DNA of 29,507 nt from JBHEKP01 sp041859375 (GCA_041859375.1 JBHEKP010000261.1:1-29507); one strand, 5' to 3'. Positions 8,521 through 17,045 are shown, counted from the first letter of the stretch. Notes: generated by a model from the sequence alone, not told the origin. Made by a program: numbers and translations.

Positions 8521-10662
8521 GTGGCAGAACTTAACCTGACAGCGGAAACCGGGGCAAAAGGGGGCGTGTCCCCCCCCTCCGGCGCGGAAACGCGGCATGC
8601 GCGGCGGGGCTTCCCCACCCGTTGGCTGCCGTGTTCGCTTATCACCGCCGTCACGCTGGGAATGCGGCTGCCCCTGATGGGCATGTCAATGACCATTGAC
8701 GAGGCCAACGCCCATGACGCCTACACGCTGAATGGTTTTCATGCGATTTTTTTGGAGCCGTACAACAGCAACAACCACCCGTTGAACGCCTTCTTTTCCT
8801 GGATGTGCGTGTCGCTGCTGGGGAACACGGAATGGGCGATGCGGCTGCCCGCGCTGTTGTTCGGACTGGCGACGGTGGCGCTGGCGGGGCGCTTCGCCCG
8901 CGAGCTCACCGGGAGCCGGGTGGCGGGGTGGTCCGCGGCGCTGCTGCTGGCCGTGACACCCTATCATGCCGCCTATTCGGCCAGTTCCCGGGGTTACAGC
9001 CTTGCAATGTTCTTTGCGCTGGCTTCGGGCTGGTTTCTCTATCATGCATTGCGCCGGCCTTCGCCCCGCGCCGCCGCGGGCCTGGCGCTGTCTTTGGGTT
9101 TGACGGCGTTGAGCCACCTTTTTTTCATGATTCTTTTCGCGGCTTGGGGGTTCGCGCTTGGGCTTTGGGGAGCGGTGTTGCTGTTTTTACCCGGAGCACG
9201 CCATGGCCGCCGGGTTGCCGCATGGGTGCTGGCCTGCCTTGGCGTTGGCGCGGGCGCCGCGCTGGCGGTGCTGTTCTACGCCCCGTCCCTGCCGCTCTAC
9301 CATGAGGTTCCATTCCGTATCATCCATGGCATGTGGCCCGAGCAGGCCGATCCCGATTACGAGCCGCGCTGGCTGAACGCCGACATGGGCGAAGACGGCA
9401 GCGTGCTGGCGGAATGGGACCCCCTGGATCTCATCACACGGACGGTCACGGGCCTGACGGGAACCGCCTTTTGGCTTGGGGCGGCGTTTGCCGCGGCGGG
9501 GGGCTTGGCGCTTGCCGTGCGGCGGCGGTGGGGTGCGGCCCTGCCCGTTCTTGCCGTTGCCGTGTCCGCGCTGATGATTTTTCTCATGGAGCTGAAATCC
9601 CAAAACCGGGTGTATCTGGTGATGCTTCCCTTCTTTATTGTGAGCCTGGGCTGCGCGTTGGCGTCGCTCCGCCCGCCCGCCCGCCTTGGGCGCATGGGCG
9701 CGCTGGCGGGGGTGTTTTTTCCGGCAGCCTGCCTTTGCGGTTTCTCCTGGTCCATGGCGGGGGGGCTGTTTGCGCCGCCGGCCCATTGGGAGGAGCCCAA
9801 GCCGTTCTATTTTCGTCTGGCGGAGCTGGCCACCCTGAACCATGACATCAAATCCGCCGCGGCGTTTCTTGCAAAGGAACGGAAGCCGGGGGACGTGGTG
9901 CTGTTTGATCAATGGCGCGCTGATTTCCGGGTGATTGCCGGACAGTATGCGGAACGTTTTTGGGGGTGCGCGCCCGAAAAAGCCGCGCTGGACGGGGGAG
10001 GCGTGTCCTTTTGGTTTCTGCTTCCGGACGGGCCGGATTCGGAAAAGACCCCGCGTCCGGAAGTGTTGGCCCCCGAACGGATGGCCTGCTTTGACGGCAA
10101 AGTTTCGTTGTGGCGCGGCACGCTGCCCTGTTCAGCCCTGCGACGGTTGAAACTCCCCGTGGTTAACTCCCCAAAATGGTTTCCCCTGACGTTGGACATA
10201 CCGCTGCCCGTGTCGGGGAAGACATGGCATCTGCTGCAAATATATGGCAGGAAACAGGTTGATTGGGGAGTGTTTGGAAACGGTGACATCCGGGTGAAAG
10301 AGCCGGCCGGCACCGCCGCCTGGATTTGGCAGAGCCCCGCCATACCCGCGCCCGAGTCGCGGCGTTTTCTGCTGCGCGCGGAATTGAAGGACACCGGGCC
10401 GCGCGCGCGGCTATACTTCATGGCGCGGTATTTTGACGCGGCGGGCGCGGAGCTGGACATGGTGTTCATGCGCCAGGCCTCTGCGGAACGGGACGAGTCA
10501 TCCGGTTTCCAGCCCGCCCATGCCGATTTCGTCACGCCCCTGGGTGTCGCCTCGGTGGCGGTGGGTGTTTTCTCCGTTCCCTCCCACAGGCGGCCCGCGG
10601 CCACGGAAGTGGAAAATTTTGAGATGTGGGCGGACTGGGACGCGGCGGGGGTGGTTCAATGA
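8521..10662 (+). CDS. GT39-like membrane glycosyltransferase with C-terminal beta-rich domain
   Basis: This 713-residue protein is a second member of the clan. The first membrane segment is at about 34-55, followed by TIDEANAHD with Asp60 and Glu61 in the clan's acidic loop position, then SNNHPLNAFFSW, which resembles the loop downstream. Multiple Ala/Leu-rich membrane helices continue to about residue 430. After residue 540 the sequence changes to a soluble module of about 170 residues with alternating hydrophobic strands (for example RRFLLRAELK, ARLYFMARYFDAAG, ENFEMWADW) that reads like a jelly-roll or carbohydrate-binding fold; this is inference from the pattern. I chose GTG at 8521 because the frame upstream overlaps the previous gene and no ATG lies between 8521 and the first membrane helix; the next ATG (8662) would cut that helix. 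The stop overlaps the next ATG (ATGA). Confidence 0.82.
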   Translation: MAELNLTAETGAKGGVSPPSGAETRHARRGFPTRWLPCSLITAVTLGMRLPLMGMSMTIDEANAHDAYTLNGFHAIFLEPYNSNNHPLNAFFSWMCVSLLGNTEWAMRLPALLFGLATVALAGRFARELTGSRVAGWSAALLLAVTPYHAAYSASSRGYSLAMFFALASGWFLYHALRRPSPRAAAGLALSLGLTALSHLFFMILFAAWGFALGLWGAVLLFLPGARHGRRVAAWVLACLGVGAGAALAVLFYAPSLPLYHEVPFRIIHGMWPEQADPDYEPRWLNADMGEDGSVLAEWDPLDLITRTVTGLTGTAFWLGAAFAAAGGLALAVRRRWGAALPVLAVAVSALMIFLMELKSQNRVYLVMLPFFIVSLGCALASLRPPARLGRMGALAGVFFPAACLCGFSWSMAGGLFAPPAHWEEPKPFYFRLAELATLNHDIKSAAAFLAKERKPGDVVLFDQWRADFRVIAGQYAERFWGCAPEKAALDGGGVSFWFLLPDGPDSEKTPRPEVLAPERMACFDGKVSLWRGTLPCSALRRLKLPVVNSPKWFPLTLDIPLPVSGKTWHLLQIYGRKQVDWGVFGNGDIRVKEPAGTAAWIWQSPAIPAPESRRFLLRAELKDTGPRARLYFMARYFDAAGAELDMVFMRQASAERDESSGFQPAHADFVTPLGVASVAVGVFSVPSHRRPAATEVENFEMWADWDAAGVVQ

Positions 10663-12689
10663 GCACGGGAACGAAAAAGGGAAACAACCCCAACCGTTGG
10701 CTCCTGGCGGCCGGGGTGTTGGGGTTGATCCTGCTGGCCGTGGGGATCCGCGCGTACCGTCTTGGCGCGCAGTCGGTGCCCTATGATGATTTCAACTGTT
10801 ACGGCTATCTGAACGCCCCCGACATTGCCACCTATCTCACGATCATCCGCCATTACAATCCGGAGAGCGTGCCGCTTTATTATCTGGTGCAGTACCTGTG
10901 GTCCGCGGTGGCGGGGGTGACGCCGGAACGCGCGCGGTGGCTTGCCATTCTGTTGAACGCCGCGACGGTTCCCCTGCTGTGGGCGGCGGGGCGGCGTCTG
11001 TTCGGCCCCCCGGCGGGCTGGGTGGCGGCGTTGTTGTTCGCCCTTTCCCCGCTGCATTTATGGCACGGCCAGTCCCTGCGCCCCTATCCCCTGGTCATGC
11101 TTCTTGCGGCGGCCTCACTTTTTTTTCTTCTGCGCGGGTTGTCACCGGGAGCCCGCCGGTGCGCTGCGGCGCATGTTGCGGTGACACTGCTGCTGCCGCT
11201 GGCCCACCTGTTCACCGTGTGGCTGCTTCCGTTCCAGATGCTGGCATTGGCCGCCGCGCGGCGCTGGCGATGGCTGGCGGCCTTTGCCGCGGTGACTGTT
11301 CTGGAGGGGGTGGCGCTTTTCGCTTACATGGGGCGGATGCCGCATATGGCGGCGGCCGCCTATGACATGTACCGGCCTCCCGACACCGCAGGGATGCTGT
11401 TTGACCTGGCCGGGGACGATGCGGTGATCCGTCTCGGCGAGGTGCTCCCCTGCGGGACGACATGGGGCTGGATGCCGGAAGGTTCGGTGGAAACACTCCG
11501 TGGAATCCGGCCCGCGCTGGACTGGCTGCTGCCCACCGCTTACCTGTTGGTGCTTGCGGGAATGGCAGTGCTGGTTTTGTCCCGCAAAAAGGACGGCCTG
11601 GATTGGCGGGGAATCCTTGCGTTGCTGCTTGCGGCCGCCGGCCCGGCGCTGCTCTTGTGCGTGCTCACTTTTGTGTGGCGGCCCGTGATGATGCCCCGCT
11701 ACACCATGTATTCCACCCTGGCCTTCTACCTGCTCGCGGGCGGCGCGGCTGCCCGGCTTGGGCGGCCCGGACGGACGGTGCTGCTGGCCGCCCTCCTCGC
11801 GCCCATGCTGGCGCAGTTGGCGCTGCTGCTTCCGGCCAGCACCCGGACCAACTGGAAAGGCGCGGCGGCGCTGGTCCGGCGGGACGCCGGGCCCGGCGAC
11901 TTGGTGATTGCCGCGGGGATGCCGTCCCCGGAGCGCATTTTCCGGATGCATTACGGCGGGGACGGACTTCCCGAACTGCGTGCCGCCACCGGCAGGGCCA
12001 TGATCTGCGAGGAGACCGTCCGTCATCTCAACGCCGCGTCCGGGGAGGTGTCTGTCTGGGTGGTGCGGGACCTCAAGTACAGCGGTGACGGCGGCGCGCT
12101 GCTGCACTGTCTGGAGGGCGCCGGGCTGGTCACCTCCTGCACGACGTTCCACGGCCACGAGGGGCTGGAACTGTGGCGGCTGCGGTATTCCGGCAGGCTT
12201 GCCGATGATGCCTGCGCGGGGTGCGCGGCCCCTGTGGAGGGCTACGCCGGCATGCTGCGGGAGGCGGGGGTTGCCGTGTCCACGCCGGAACAGGAGGCCG
12301 GGTTCATCAGGGAACTGCAATACATGCTGGACGCACCCTCACCGCCGGACAAACTGGGTTATGCGATTATTGCCCTGATGTTGTCGGAGGAGGGGTCCTG
12401 CGAACTTGCGGAGGCTTTCGCCCGCGCCAGTCTCCGGCTGGCGCCGGAATACGGGTGGGGCCATTTCGCGCTGGGTGCCGCGCTGCTGGGGGCGGGGAGA
12501 CCGGACGAGGCACGCGCCGCCTTTGGCAAAGCCTGGCCGGACGAGCCGTTCCTGCGGCTGTTCAGGCCCCTGACGGAGATGCGCTGCGCCTCCCGGGAGA
12601 CAACCCCTGAAATGTTGTCCGAGGTGTCCCGCCTCAGGTCCATGGGGATCGAGGTGATGCTTGCCCCCAAGCCCGCGCCGGCGGGGTGA
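10659..12689 (+). CDS. GT39-like membrane glycosyltransferase with C-terminal TPR-like tail
   Basis: This 676-residue protein is the third member of the clan. Membrane helix 1 spans about 14-32; the acidic loop motif is PYDDF (Asp43, Asp44), followed by ESVPLYYLVQYLW, equivalent to the H/P-rich loop of relatives. Further Leu/Ala-rich helices run to about residue 400. A soluble region follows, and residues 560-635 form a helix-turn-helix repeat resembling TPR units (LAEAFARASLRLAPEYGWGH, then ALGAALLGAGRPDEARAAFG), probably for protein contact. The ATG overlaps the upstream stop as ATGA, implying translational coupling, with a GGGGGTGG purine stretch in front. The gene ends only three bases from the convergent DAHP synthase gene, with no terminator visible between them. 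Confidence 0.83.
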   Translation: MSTGTKKGNNPNRWLLAAGVLGLILLAVGIRAYRLGAQSVPYDDFNCYGYLNAPDIATYLTIIRHYNPESVPLYYLVQYLWSAVAGVTPERARWLAILLNAATVPLLWAAGRRLFGPPAGWVAALLFALSPLHLWHGQSLRPYPLVMLLAAASLFFLLRGLSPGARRCAAAHVAVTLLLPLAHLFTVWLLPFQMLALAAARRWRWLAAFAAVTVLEGVALFAYMGRMPHMAAAAYDMYRPPDTAGMLFDLAGDDAVIRLGEVLPCGTTWGWMPEGSVETLRGIRPALDWLLPTAYLLVLAGMAVLVLSRKKDGLDWRGILALLLAAAGPALLLCVLTFVWRPVMMPRYTMYSTLAFYLLAGGAAARLGRPGRTVLLAALLAPMLAQLALLLPASTRTNWKGAAALVRRDAGPGDLVIAAGMPSPERIFRMHYGGDGLPELRAATGRAMICEETVRHLNAASGEVSVWVVRDLKYSGDGGALLHCLEGAGLVTSCTTFHGHEGLELWRLRYSGRLADDACAGCAAPVEGYAGMLREAGVAVSTPEQEAGFIRELQYMLDAPSPPDKLGYAIIALMLSEEGSCELAEAFARASLRLAPEYGWGHFALGAALLGAGRPDEARAAFGKAWPDEPFLRLFRPLTEMRCASRETTPEMLSEVSRLRSMGIEVMLAPKPAPAG

Positions 12690-12692
12690 CGG

Positions 12693-13742
12693 TCAGCGCC
12701 TTCCCAGTTTCTGGTGCGCCTCGCGGAGCAGCTTTTCGGTGGTGTCCCAGTCAATGCAGGCGTCAGTGATGCTTTTGCCGTATTCCAGCCGTTTTGTGTC
12801 GCTCACCAGTTTCTGGTTTCCCGACTGGAGGTTGCTTTCCAGCATGACGCCCACCAGCGAGCGGTTTCCCTCCACCCGCTGCTGAATCACGTCGCGCAGC
12901 ACATGTGCCTGGAGGTGGGGGCGCTTGCCGGAGTTGGCGTGGCTGCAGTCCACGATGATGCGCGGCTCAAGACCCTCCGCCTTGAGCTGCTCCTCGGCGT
13001 GGATGACGCTCACGGGGTCGTAGTTGGGGCCGGAGCGTCCGCCCCGCAGGATCATGTGGCTGTAGCGGTTTCCCTGCGTGGCCACCACGCAGGTGCGCCC
13101 CTCGTCGTCGATGCCCAGGAAGTGGTGCGGCCAGGCGGAGGAGACAATCGCGTCGATTGCCACCTGCAGGTAGCCGTCGGTGCTGTTTTTGAAGCCCACC
13201 GGCATGGAAAGGCCGCTGGCCATTTCCCGGTGGGTCTGCGACTCGCTCGTGCGCGCGCCGATGGAGGCCCAGGCCAGCAGGTCCGCAAGATACTGCGGGA
13301 TGATGGGGTCCAGGATCTCGCTTGCGGCGGGCAGGCCCAGTTCGGTGATGCGCAGGAGGATTTCACGGGCGCGGCGGAGGCCCTTGTCCACGTCGTAGCT
13401 GCCGTCCAGGTCCGGATCGTTGATGAGTCCCTTCCAGCCCACCGTGGTGCGCGGCTTTTCAAAATACACCCGCATCGCGATGCACAGCCGGTCCCCAAGC
13501 TCCGCGCGCAGCCGGTTCAGCCGCCCCGCGTATTCCAGCGCCCCGGCGGGATCGTGTATCGAGCAGGGGCCCACGATGACCAGCAGCCGGTCGTCCGCCT
13601 TGTCCAGTATCGCCGCAATCGCCTCGCGCGCCGACGCCACCGTCTCGCTCGCGCGGTCCGTCAGCGGCAGGTCCCGCTTCAGGCTGTTCGGCGACAGGAG
13701 CGGCGTGAAGGACAAAACATTCAGGTTTTCAACTCTGCGCAT
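12693..13742 (-). CDS. aroG: 3-deoxy-7-phosphoheptulonate (DAHP) synthase, class I
   Basis: This 349-residue enzyme condenses phosphoenolpyruvate and erythrose 4-phosphate, the first step of the shikimate pathway to aromatic amino acids, in the cytoplasm. Family landmarks are LLVIVGPCSIHD, the metal and substrate-binding start of the barrel, MRVYFEKPRTTVGWKGL, SIGARTSESQTHREMASGL, PVGFKNSTDG, ILRGG, IIVDCSHANSGK and GVMLESNLQSGNQ. Full length matches the AroF/AroG/AroH group, which are feedback-regulated isozymes, but the inhibitor amino acid cannot be assigned here. The ATG at 13742 has AAGGAAAT upstream. The leader contains a strong hairpin directly in front of the ribosome site. The gene is convergent with the last glycosyltransferase gene. 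Confidence 0.96.
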   Translation of the reverse strand: MRRVENLNVLSFTPLLSPNSLKRDLPLTDRASETVASAREAIAAILDKADDRLLVIVGPCSIHDPAGALEYAGRLNRLRAELGDRLCIAMRVYFEKPRTTVGWKGLINDPDLDGSYDVDKGLRRAREILLRITELGLPAASEILDPIIPQYLADLLAWASIGARTSESQTHREMASGLSMPVGFKNSTDGYLQVAIDAIVSSAWPHHFLGIDDEGRTCVVATQGNRYSHMILRGGRSGPNYDPVSVIHAEEQLKAEGLEPRIIVDCSHANSGKRPHLQAHVLRDVIQQRVEGNRSLVGVMLESNLQSGNQKLVSDTKRLEYGKSITDACIDWDTTEKLLREAHQKLGRR

Positions 13743-13757
13743 GGGACATTTCCTTGT

Positions 13758-13779
13758 GCCGCCCCCGTTTTGGGGCGGC
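13758..13779 (-). promoter_or_regulatory. Leader hairpin in front of the DAHP synthase start
   Basis: GCCGCCCC (13758-13765) pairs perfectly with GGGGCGGC (13772-13779), leaving a 6-base loop. It sits about 16 bases before the ATG and ends just before the AAGGAAAT ribosome site. It lacks a T-run, so it is not a standard terminator. It could tune translation or mRNA stability. Upstream on the minus strand, GATAAT within GTGGGATAAT (near 13830) may be the -10 element. Confidence 0.5.
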
Positions 13780-13878
13780 TGTGACTGAAGACACCCGGCC
13801 GCCGGTTTTCTGCCGCGGCCCGGTTATTATCCCACACCCCCGGCACCGGCGCGAAAAAAGGAATTTTCGCGGACGGTT

Positions 13879-13916
13879 AAAAAAACGCCCCGGAAAGAAC
13901 CGGTCTTCCCGGGGCG
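13879..13916 (-). terminator. Rho-independent terminator of the pseudopilin gene
   Basis: On the minus strand CGCCCCGG (13916-13909) pairs with CCGGGGCG (13893-13886), and the stem can be extended by inner pairs. It is followed by seven T residues (13885-13879). It lies 19 bases after the pseudopilin stop codon. Confidence 0.85.
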
Positions 13917-13934
13917 GCGCGGAACAGTTTAAGC

Positions 13935-14885
13935 TCAGGGAATCGAGGTGGTTCCGGTGAACTCGCCCACCAGCACGGCGAAGGCGCGGTTCACGGGGTA
14001 GTCGCTCGGGTATTTGAGGAATTCAACGTGGCCGTCCATGTACAGCACGTTGCAGCCGCCGGGCACATGGTTGAAGCCGCTGCCGTTCGGGTCGACGGAA
14101 ATCTGGTCCCAGCACACGGGCAGGGTGCTCTGGGCCTTGTTGCTCGCCGAGGGGTTGTTGATGTCGGTGATGAGGAAGCGCTCGATGCCCTCGCGGAAGC
14201 GGTAGAGGGTCTTTTCCACATTGCCCTCGTACTGGTCCTGATAGGTGATGTCCTCGTCATACGCCGCGGGGTTGCCGGGCCGGTCAAGGGCCAGTTTCTG
14301 GGTCATGATGGTGCGGGCGTTTTCATTGAGTGTGGGGGTCATGGCGTTGGGGTCGGTGCCCGGCGCGGAGACCAGGTCGCCCAGAATGGCCCAGCCAAGG
14401 TAGATGTAGCTCATGTCCGCCACGGCGCAGGGGTCCACCGGGTTGGCGATGTCGTTGTTGTAGTGGAAGTTGCCGGGCTCGTTCACCGCGGCGGAGGGGC
14501 ACTGAAGGATGTTCATGTCGCTCAGGTATTCGGGATAGCAGCCCTGGATGTCAAAAATCAGGTCCAAATCGCTGTTGTCCCCGTCGCCGTTCGCGTCAAT
14601 GAGCGGCATGTTCGGCATGTCGCAGGTGTGCGCCGGATCACCCACGGCATGGGTGGAATTCCAGGAGGAGAGGTTGCGCTTGAGCGGCGGGAACTGCTCA
14701 CCCTTCGCCTCGTTCGCGTACATTTTGAAGGTCAGGCCCATCTGCTTCAGGTTGTTCTGGCAGCTGGAACGGCGGGCCGACTCACGGGCGCGCGCCAGCG
14801 CGGGCAGCAGGATGGCCGCCAGGATGCCGATGATGGCGATCACGACGAGCAGTTCGATCAGGGTGAAGCCTCGCTTGAATTTCAT
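13935..14885 (-). CDS. DUF1559-type pseudopilin (prepilin-like secreted protein)
   Basis: This 316-residue protein starts with a class III prepilin leader, MKFKRG followed by FTLIELLVVIAIIGILAAIL. Prepilin peptidase would cut after Gly6 and methylate Phe7, and Glu11 is the conserved Glu5 of the mature pilin. The helix continues with ARARESARRSSCQNNLKQMG, characteristic of the DUF1559 group, and the C-terminus carries the H-Xn-DG tail (HVPGGCNVLYMDGHVEFLKY). The middle is a beta-rich globular region. Such proteins are abundant in planctomycetes and relatives and are thought to sit in type II secretion or pilus-like fibres; the precise role is unknown. I chose the ATG at 14885 for AAGGAC 8 bases upstream and because the leader begins there; the upstream in-frame extension is not leader-like. 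It has its own terminator and probably its own promoter. Confidence 0.92.
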   Translation of the reverse strand: MKFKRGFTLIELLVVIAIIGILAAILLPALARARESARRSSCQNNLKQMGLTFKMYANEAKGEQFPPLKRNLSSWNSTHAVGDPAHTCDMPNMPLIDANGDGDNSDLDLIFDIQGCYPEYLSDMNILQCPSAAVNEPGNFHYNNDIANPVDPCAVADMSYIYLGWAILGDLVSAPGTDPNAMTPTLNENARTIMTQKLALDRPGNPAAYDEDITYQDQYEGNVEKTLYRFREGIERFLITDINNPSASNKAQSTLPVCWDQISVDPNGSGFNHVPGGCNVLYMDGHVEFLKYPSDYPVNRAFAVLVGEFTGTTSIP

Positions 14886-14974
14886 TGCATTTGTCCTTGT
14901 TGCTGGTTCAGCACATTGTCCCATGGCAGCGTTCACGTTGGTTTCATGCATTCCGGGGAATGAAAACCGGCCCA

Positions 14975-15004
14975 AGTGTACAACACCAAACAGTTAACCG
15001 TCAA
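14975..15004 (-). promoter_or_regulatory. Candidate promoter for the pseudopilin gene
   Basis: On the minus strand, TTGACG (15004-14999), an 18-bp spacer and TACACT (14980-14975) precede the pseudopilin ATG by about 90 bases. The divergent thrS gene starts at 15152; I found no convincing promoter for it in this gap. Confidence 0.4.
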
Positions 15005-15151
15005 CCGTTGGGCCGCCCTGTTTGAACCCCAGGGCCGGATCGTGACAAAATCTAAACGCCCTGATGGGCGGTTACATTTCCCGTCCGGTATGAGAATCCC
15101 GTAATTTGTTCCGGGCGAAGTGCTTTTACGGATATTGAAAGCGAGAGACGC

Positions 15152-16975
15152 ATGTGCAAGCAATGTTGCGAGGAACAGGAAAAGGAAGCCCAGTTGTACC
15201 GGTTGCGCCACTCCCTGGCGCACATTCTGGCGGAGGCGGTGCTTGAGTTGCGCCCCGCCGCGAAACTGGCCTTCGGCCCGCCCGTGGAAAACGGCTTTTA
15301 CTACGATTTCGATTTTGGCGGCGAGCCCCTGGGCGAGGCGGATTTGCCCGAAATCCAGCAGCGAATGGAGGCCATAATCAAGCGGAACAACCTCTTTGAG
15401 CGGAGGGAGATGCCCCTTGGGGAGGCGCTGGAGTGGCTGGAGTCGCGGGGCGAGGTGTACAAGGCGGAATACGCCCGGGAGCTGGTGGAAACCGGCAAGG
15501 CCGGCGGCGGCATCCTTTCCTTTTACACGAGCGGCCCCTTCACGGACATGTGCGAGGGTCCGCATCTGGAGCGGACCACCCATGTGCCGAAGGGGTGCTT
15601 CAAGCTGGACCGCATCTCGGGAAGCTACTGGCGCGGCGACGAGAAGCGGCCCATGCTGACCCGCATCTACGGGGTGGCCTATGAGAGCCGGGACGCGTTG
15701 AAGGACTATCTGGAGCGCCGCAAGCTTGCCATGGAGCGGGACCACCGCAAGCTGGGCGAGGAGCTGGACCTGTTCATCCAGGACGCCGAGGTGGGCGCGG
15801 GGCTGCCCCTGTGGACGCCCAACGGCACGGTGCTGCGCGACGAGCTGGAAAAGTGGGCGCGGGAGACGGAGTTCCGCGACGGTTTCCAGCGGGTGTCCAC
15901 GCCGTCCATCACGCGGGGCGACCTGTACCGGCGCTCGGGCCACCTGCCCTATTACGCCGACAGCATGTTCCCGCCGATGATGGTGGACGAGAACGACGAT
16001 TATTACCTGCGCCCGATGAACTGCCCGCACCACCACAAGATTTTCGGCGCCCGCCCCCGCAGCTACCGGGAGCTTCCGCTGCGGCTGGCGGAGTACGGCC
16101 AGGACTTCCGCTATGAGAAGCACGGGTCCCTGTCCGGGCTGCTGCGCGTGCGCGCCATGACCATGAACGACGCGCACATCTACTGCACGCCGGAGCAGGT
16201 GGAGGAGGAGTTCCGCCGGGTCATCCACATGTACCGGTACTATTACGATCACCTGCGCCTGGGCAATTTCCGGGTGCGGCTGTCCCTGCACGACCCCGCG
16301 AGCGACAAATTCGTGGCGAACGAGGCCGACTGGCAGCAGACAGAACAGATGGTGCGGCAGGTGCTGACCCGCCTGGGGGTGGACTACGAGGAGGAGAAGG
16401 GTGAGGCGGCGTTCTACGGGCCCAAAGTGGACATCCAGATCAAGAACCTGATGGGCCGGGAGGAGACGGTGTCCACCTGCCAGCTTGACTTCGTCATGGC
16501 GGAGCGCTTCGATCTGGTCTATATTGACGCCGAAGGGCAGCGCAAACGCCCCTACATCATCCACCGCGCCCCGCTCAGCACGCACGAGCGCATGATTTCC
16601 TTCCTCATCGAGTTTTACGGCGGCGCGTTCCCCACCTGGATGGCGCCCCTCCAGGTGCGGCTTGTGCCGGTGAACGCGGATGTGGCGGAATACGCGGAAA
16701 ATCTCGCGGAGCAGCTTCGGGCGGGCCTGTTCAGGGCGGACGTGGACCGCACCGACGAGAGTTTCAACAAGAAGATCCGCAACGCGGTCACCCATAAAAT
16801 CCCGAACATCTGGGTGGTTGGCGCGAAGGAGAAGGAGGACAACACGGTCGCCTGGCGGCGCTATGCGGTGAAGGAGCAGGCCGTGGTTCCCTTTGGCAAG
16901 GCGCAGGCCATGCTTGAAAAGATGCGCGCGGACCGTGTCATGGACAACTTCGCGGACACGGTTCTGCCGGAATAA
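15152..16975 (+). CDS. thrS: Threonyl-tRNA synthetase lacking the N-terminal TGS domain
   Basis: This 607-residue cytoplasmic enzyme charges tRNA-Thr with threonine. The editing domain begins almost at the N-terminus: HSLAH (His20, His24) and CEGPH (Cys134, His138) are its metal-type site for clearing serine. The class II catalytic core follows, with MNCPHH (zinc ligand Cys291), motif 2 DFRYEKHGSLSGL and RVRAMTMNDAH, and motif 3 near HRAPLSTHERM. The anticodon-binding domain closes the protein (VRLVPVNADVAEYA onward). The usual TGS domain of about 60 residues is missing; instead there is a short MCKQCCEEQ start with three cysteines. GAGAG precedes the ATG. The gene is monocistronic, divergent from the pseudopilin gene and convergent with the PilT-like gene. 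Confidence 0.95.
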   Translation: MCKQCCEEQEKEAQLYRLRHSLAHILAEAVLELRPAAKLAFGPPVENGFYYDFDFGGEPLGEADLPEIQQRMEAIIKRNNLFERREMPLGEALEWLESRGEVYKAEYARELVETGKAGGGILSFYTSGPFTDMCEGPHLERTTHVPKGCFKLDRISGSYWRGDEKRPMLTRIYGVAYESRDALKDYLERRKLAMERDHRKLGEELDLFIQDAEVGAGLPLWTPNGTVLRDELEKWARETEFRDGFQRVSTPSITRGDLYRRSGHLPYYADSMFPPMMVDENDDYYLRPMNCPHHHKIFGARPRSYRELPLRLAEYGQDFRYEKHGSLSGLLRVRAMTMNDAHIYCTPEQVEEEFRRVIHMYRYYYDHLRLGNFRVRLSLHDPASDKFVANEADWQQTEQMVRQVLTRLGVDYEEEKGEAAFYGPKVDIQIKNLMGREETVSTCQLDFVMAERFDLVYIDAEGQRKRPYIIHRAPLSTHERMISFLIEFYGGAFPTWMAPLQVRLVPVNADVAEYAENLAEQLRAGLFRADVDRTDESFNKKIRNAVTHKIPNIWVVGAKEKEDNTVAWRRYAVKEQAVVPFGKAQAMLEKMRADRVMDNFADTVLPE

Positions 16976-16991
16976 CCCCGGAAACGAAAAC

Positions 16992-17030
16992 AAAAAGCGC
17001 CGGGGCGGACCCGAAAATCCGCCCCGGCGC
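16992..17030. terminator. Terminator between convergent thrS and pilT-like genes
   Basis: A perfect 13-bp stem, GCGCCGGGGCGGA (16997-17009) with TCCGCCCCGGCGC (17018-17030), encloses an 8-base loop. On the minus strand it is followed by TTTTTGTTTT, a good T-run for the PilT-like transcript. On the plus strand GTGTGTTTTC follows, so it may also stop thrS transcription, less efficiently. Confidence 0.85.
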
Positions 17031-17045
17031 GTGTGTTTTCAGGGG

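Noticed and set aside
12714..13784. Plus-strand open frame of 356 codons opposite the DAHP synthase gene
   Set aside because: It is antisense to a clear aroG-type gene and has no domain.
14933..16993. Minus-strand open frame of 686 codons opposite thrS
   Set aside because: It is a high-GC antisense frame. The plus-strand thrS is unambiguous, and the translated antisense product is His/Arg/Val-rich with no domain.
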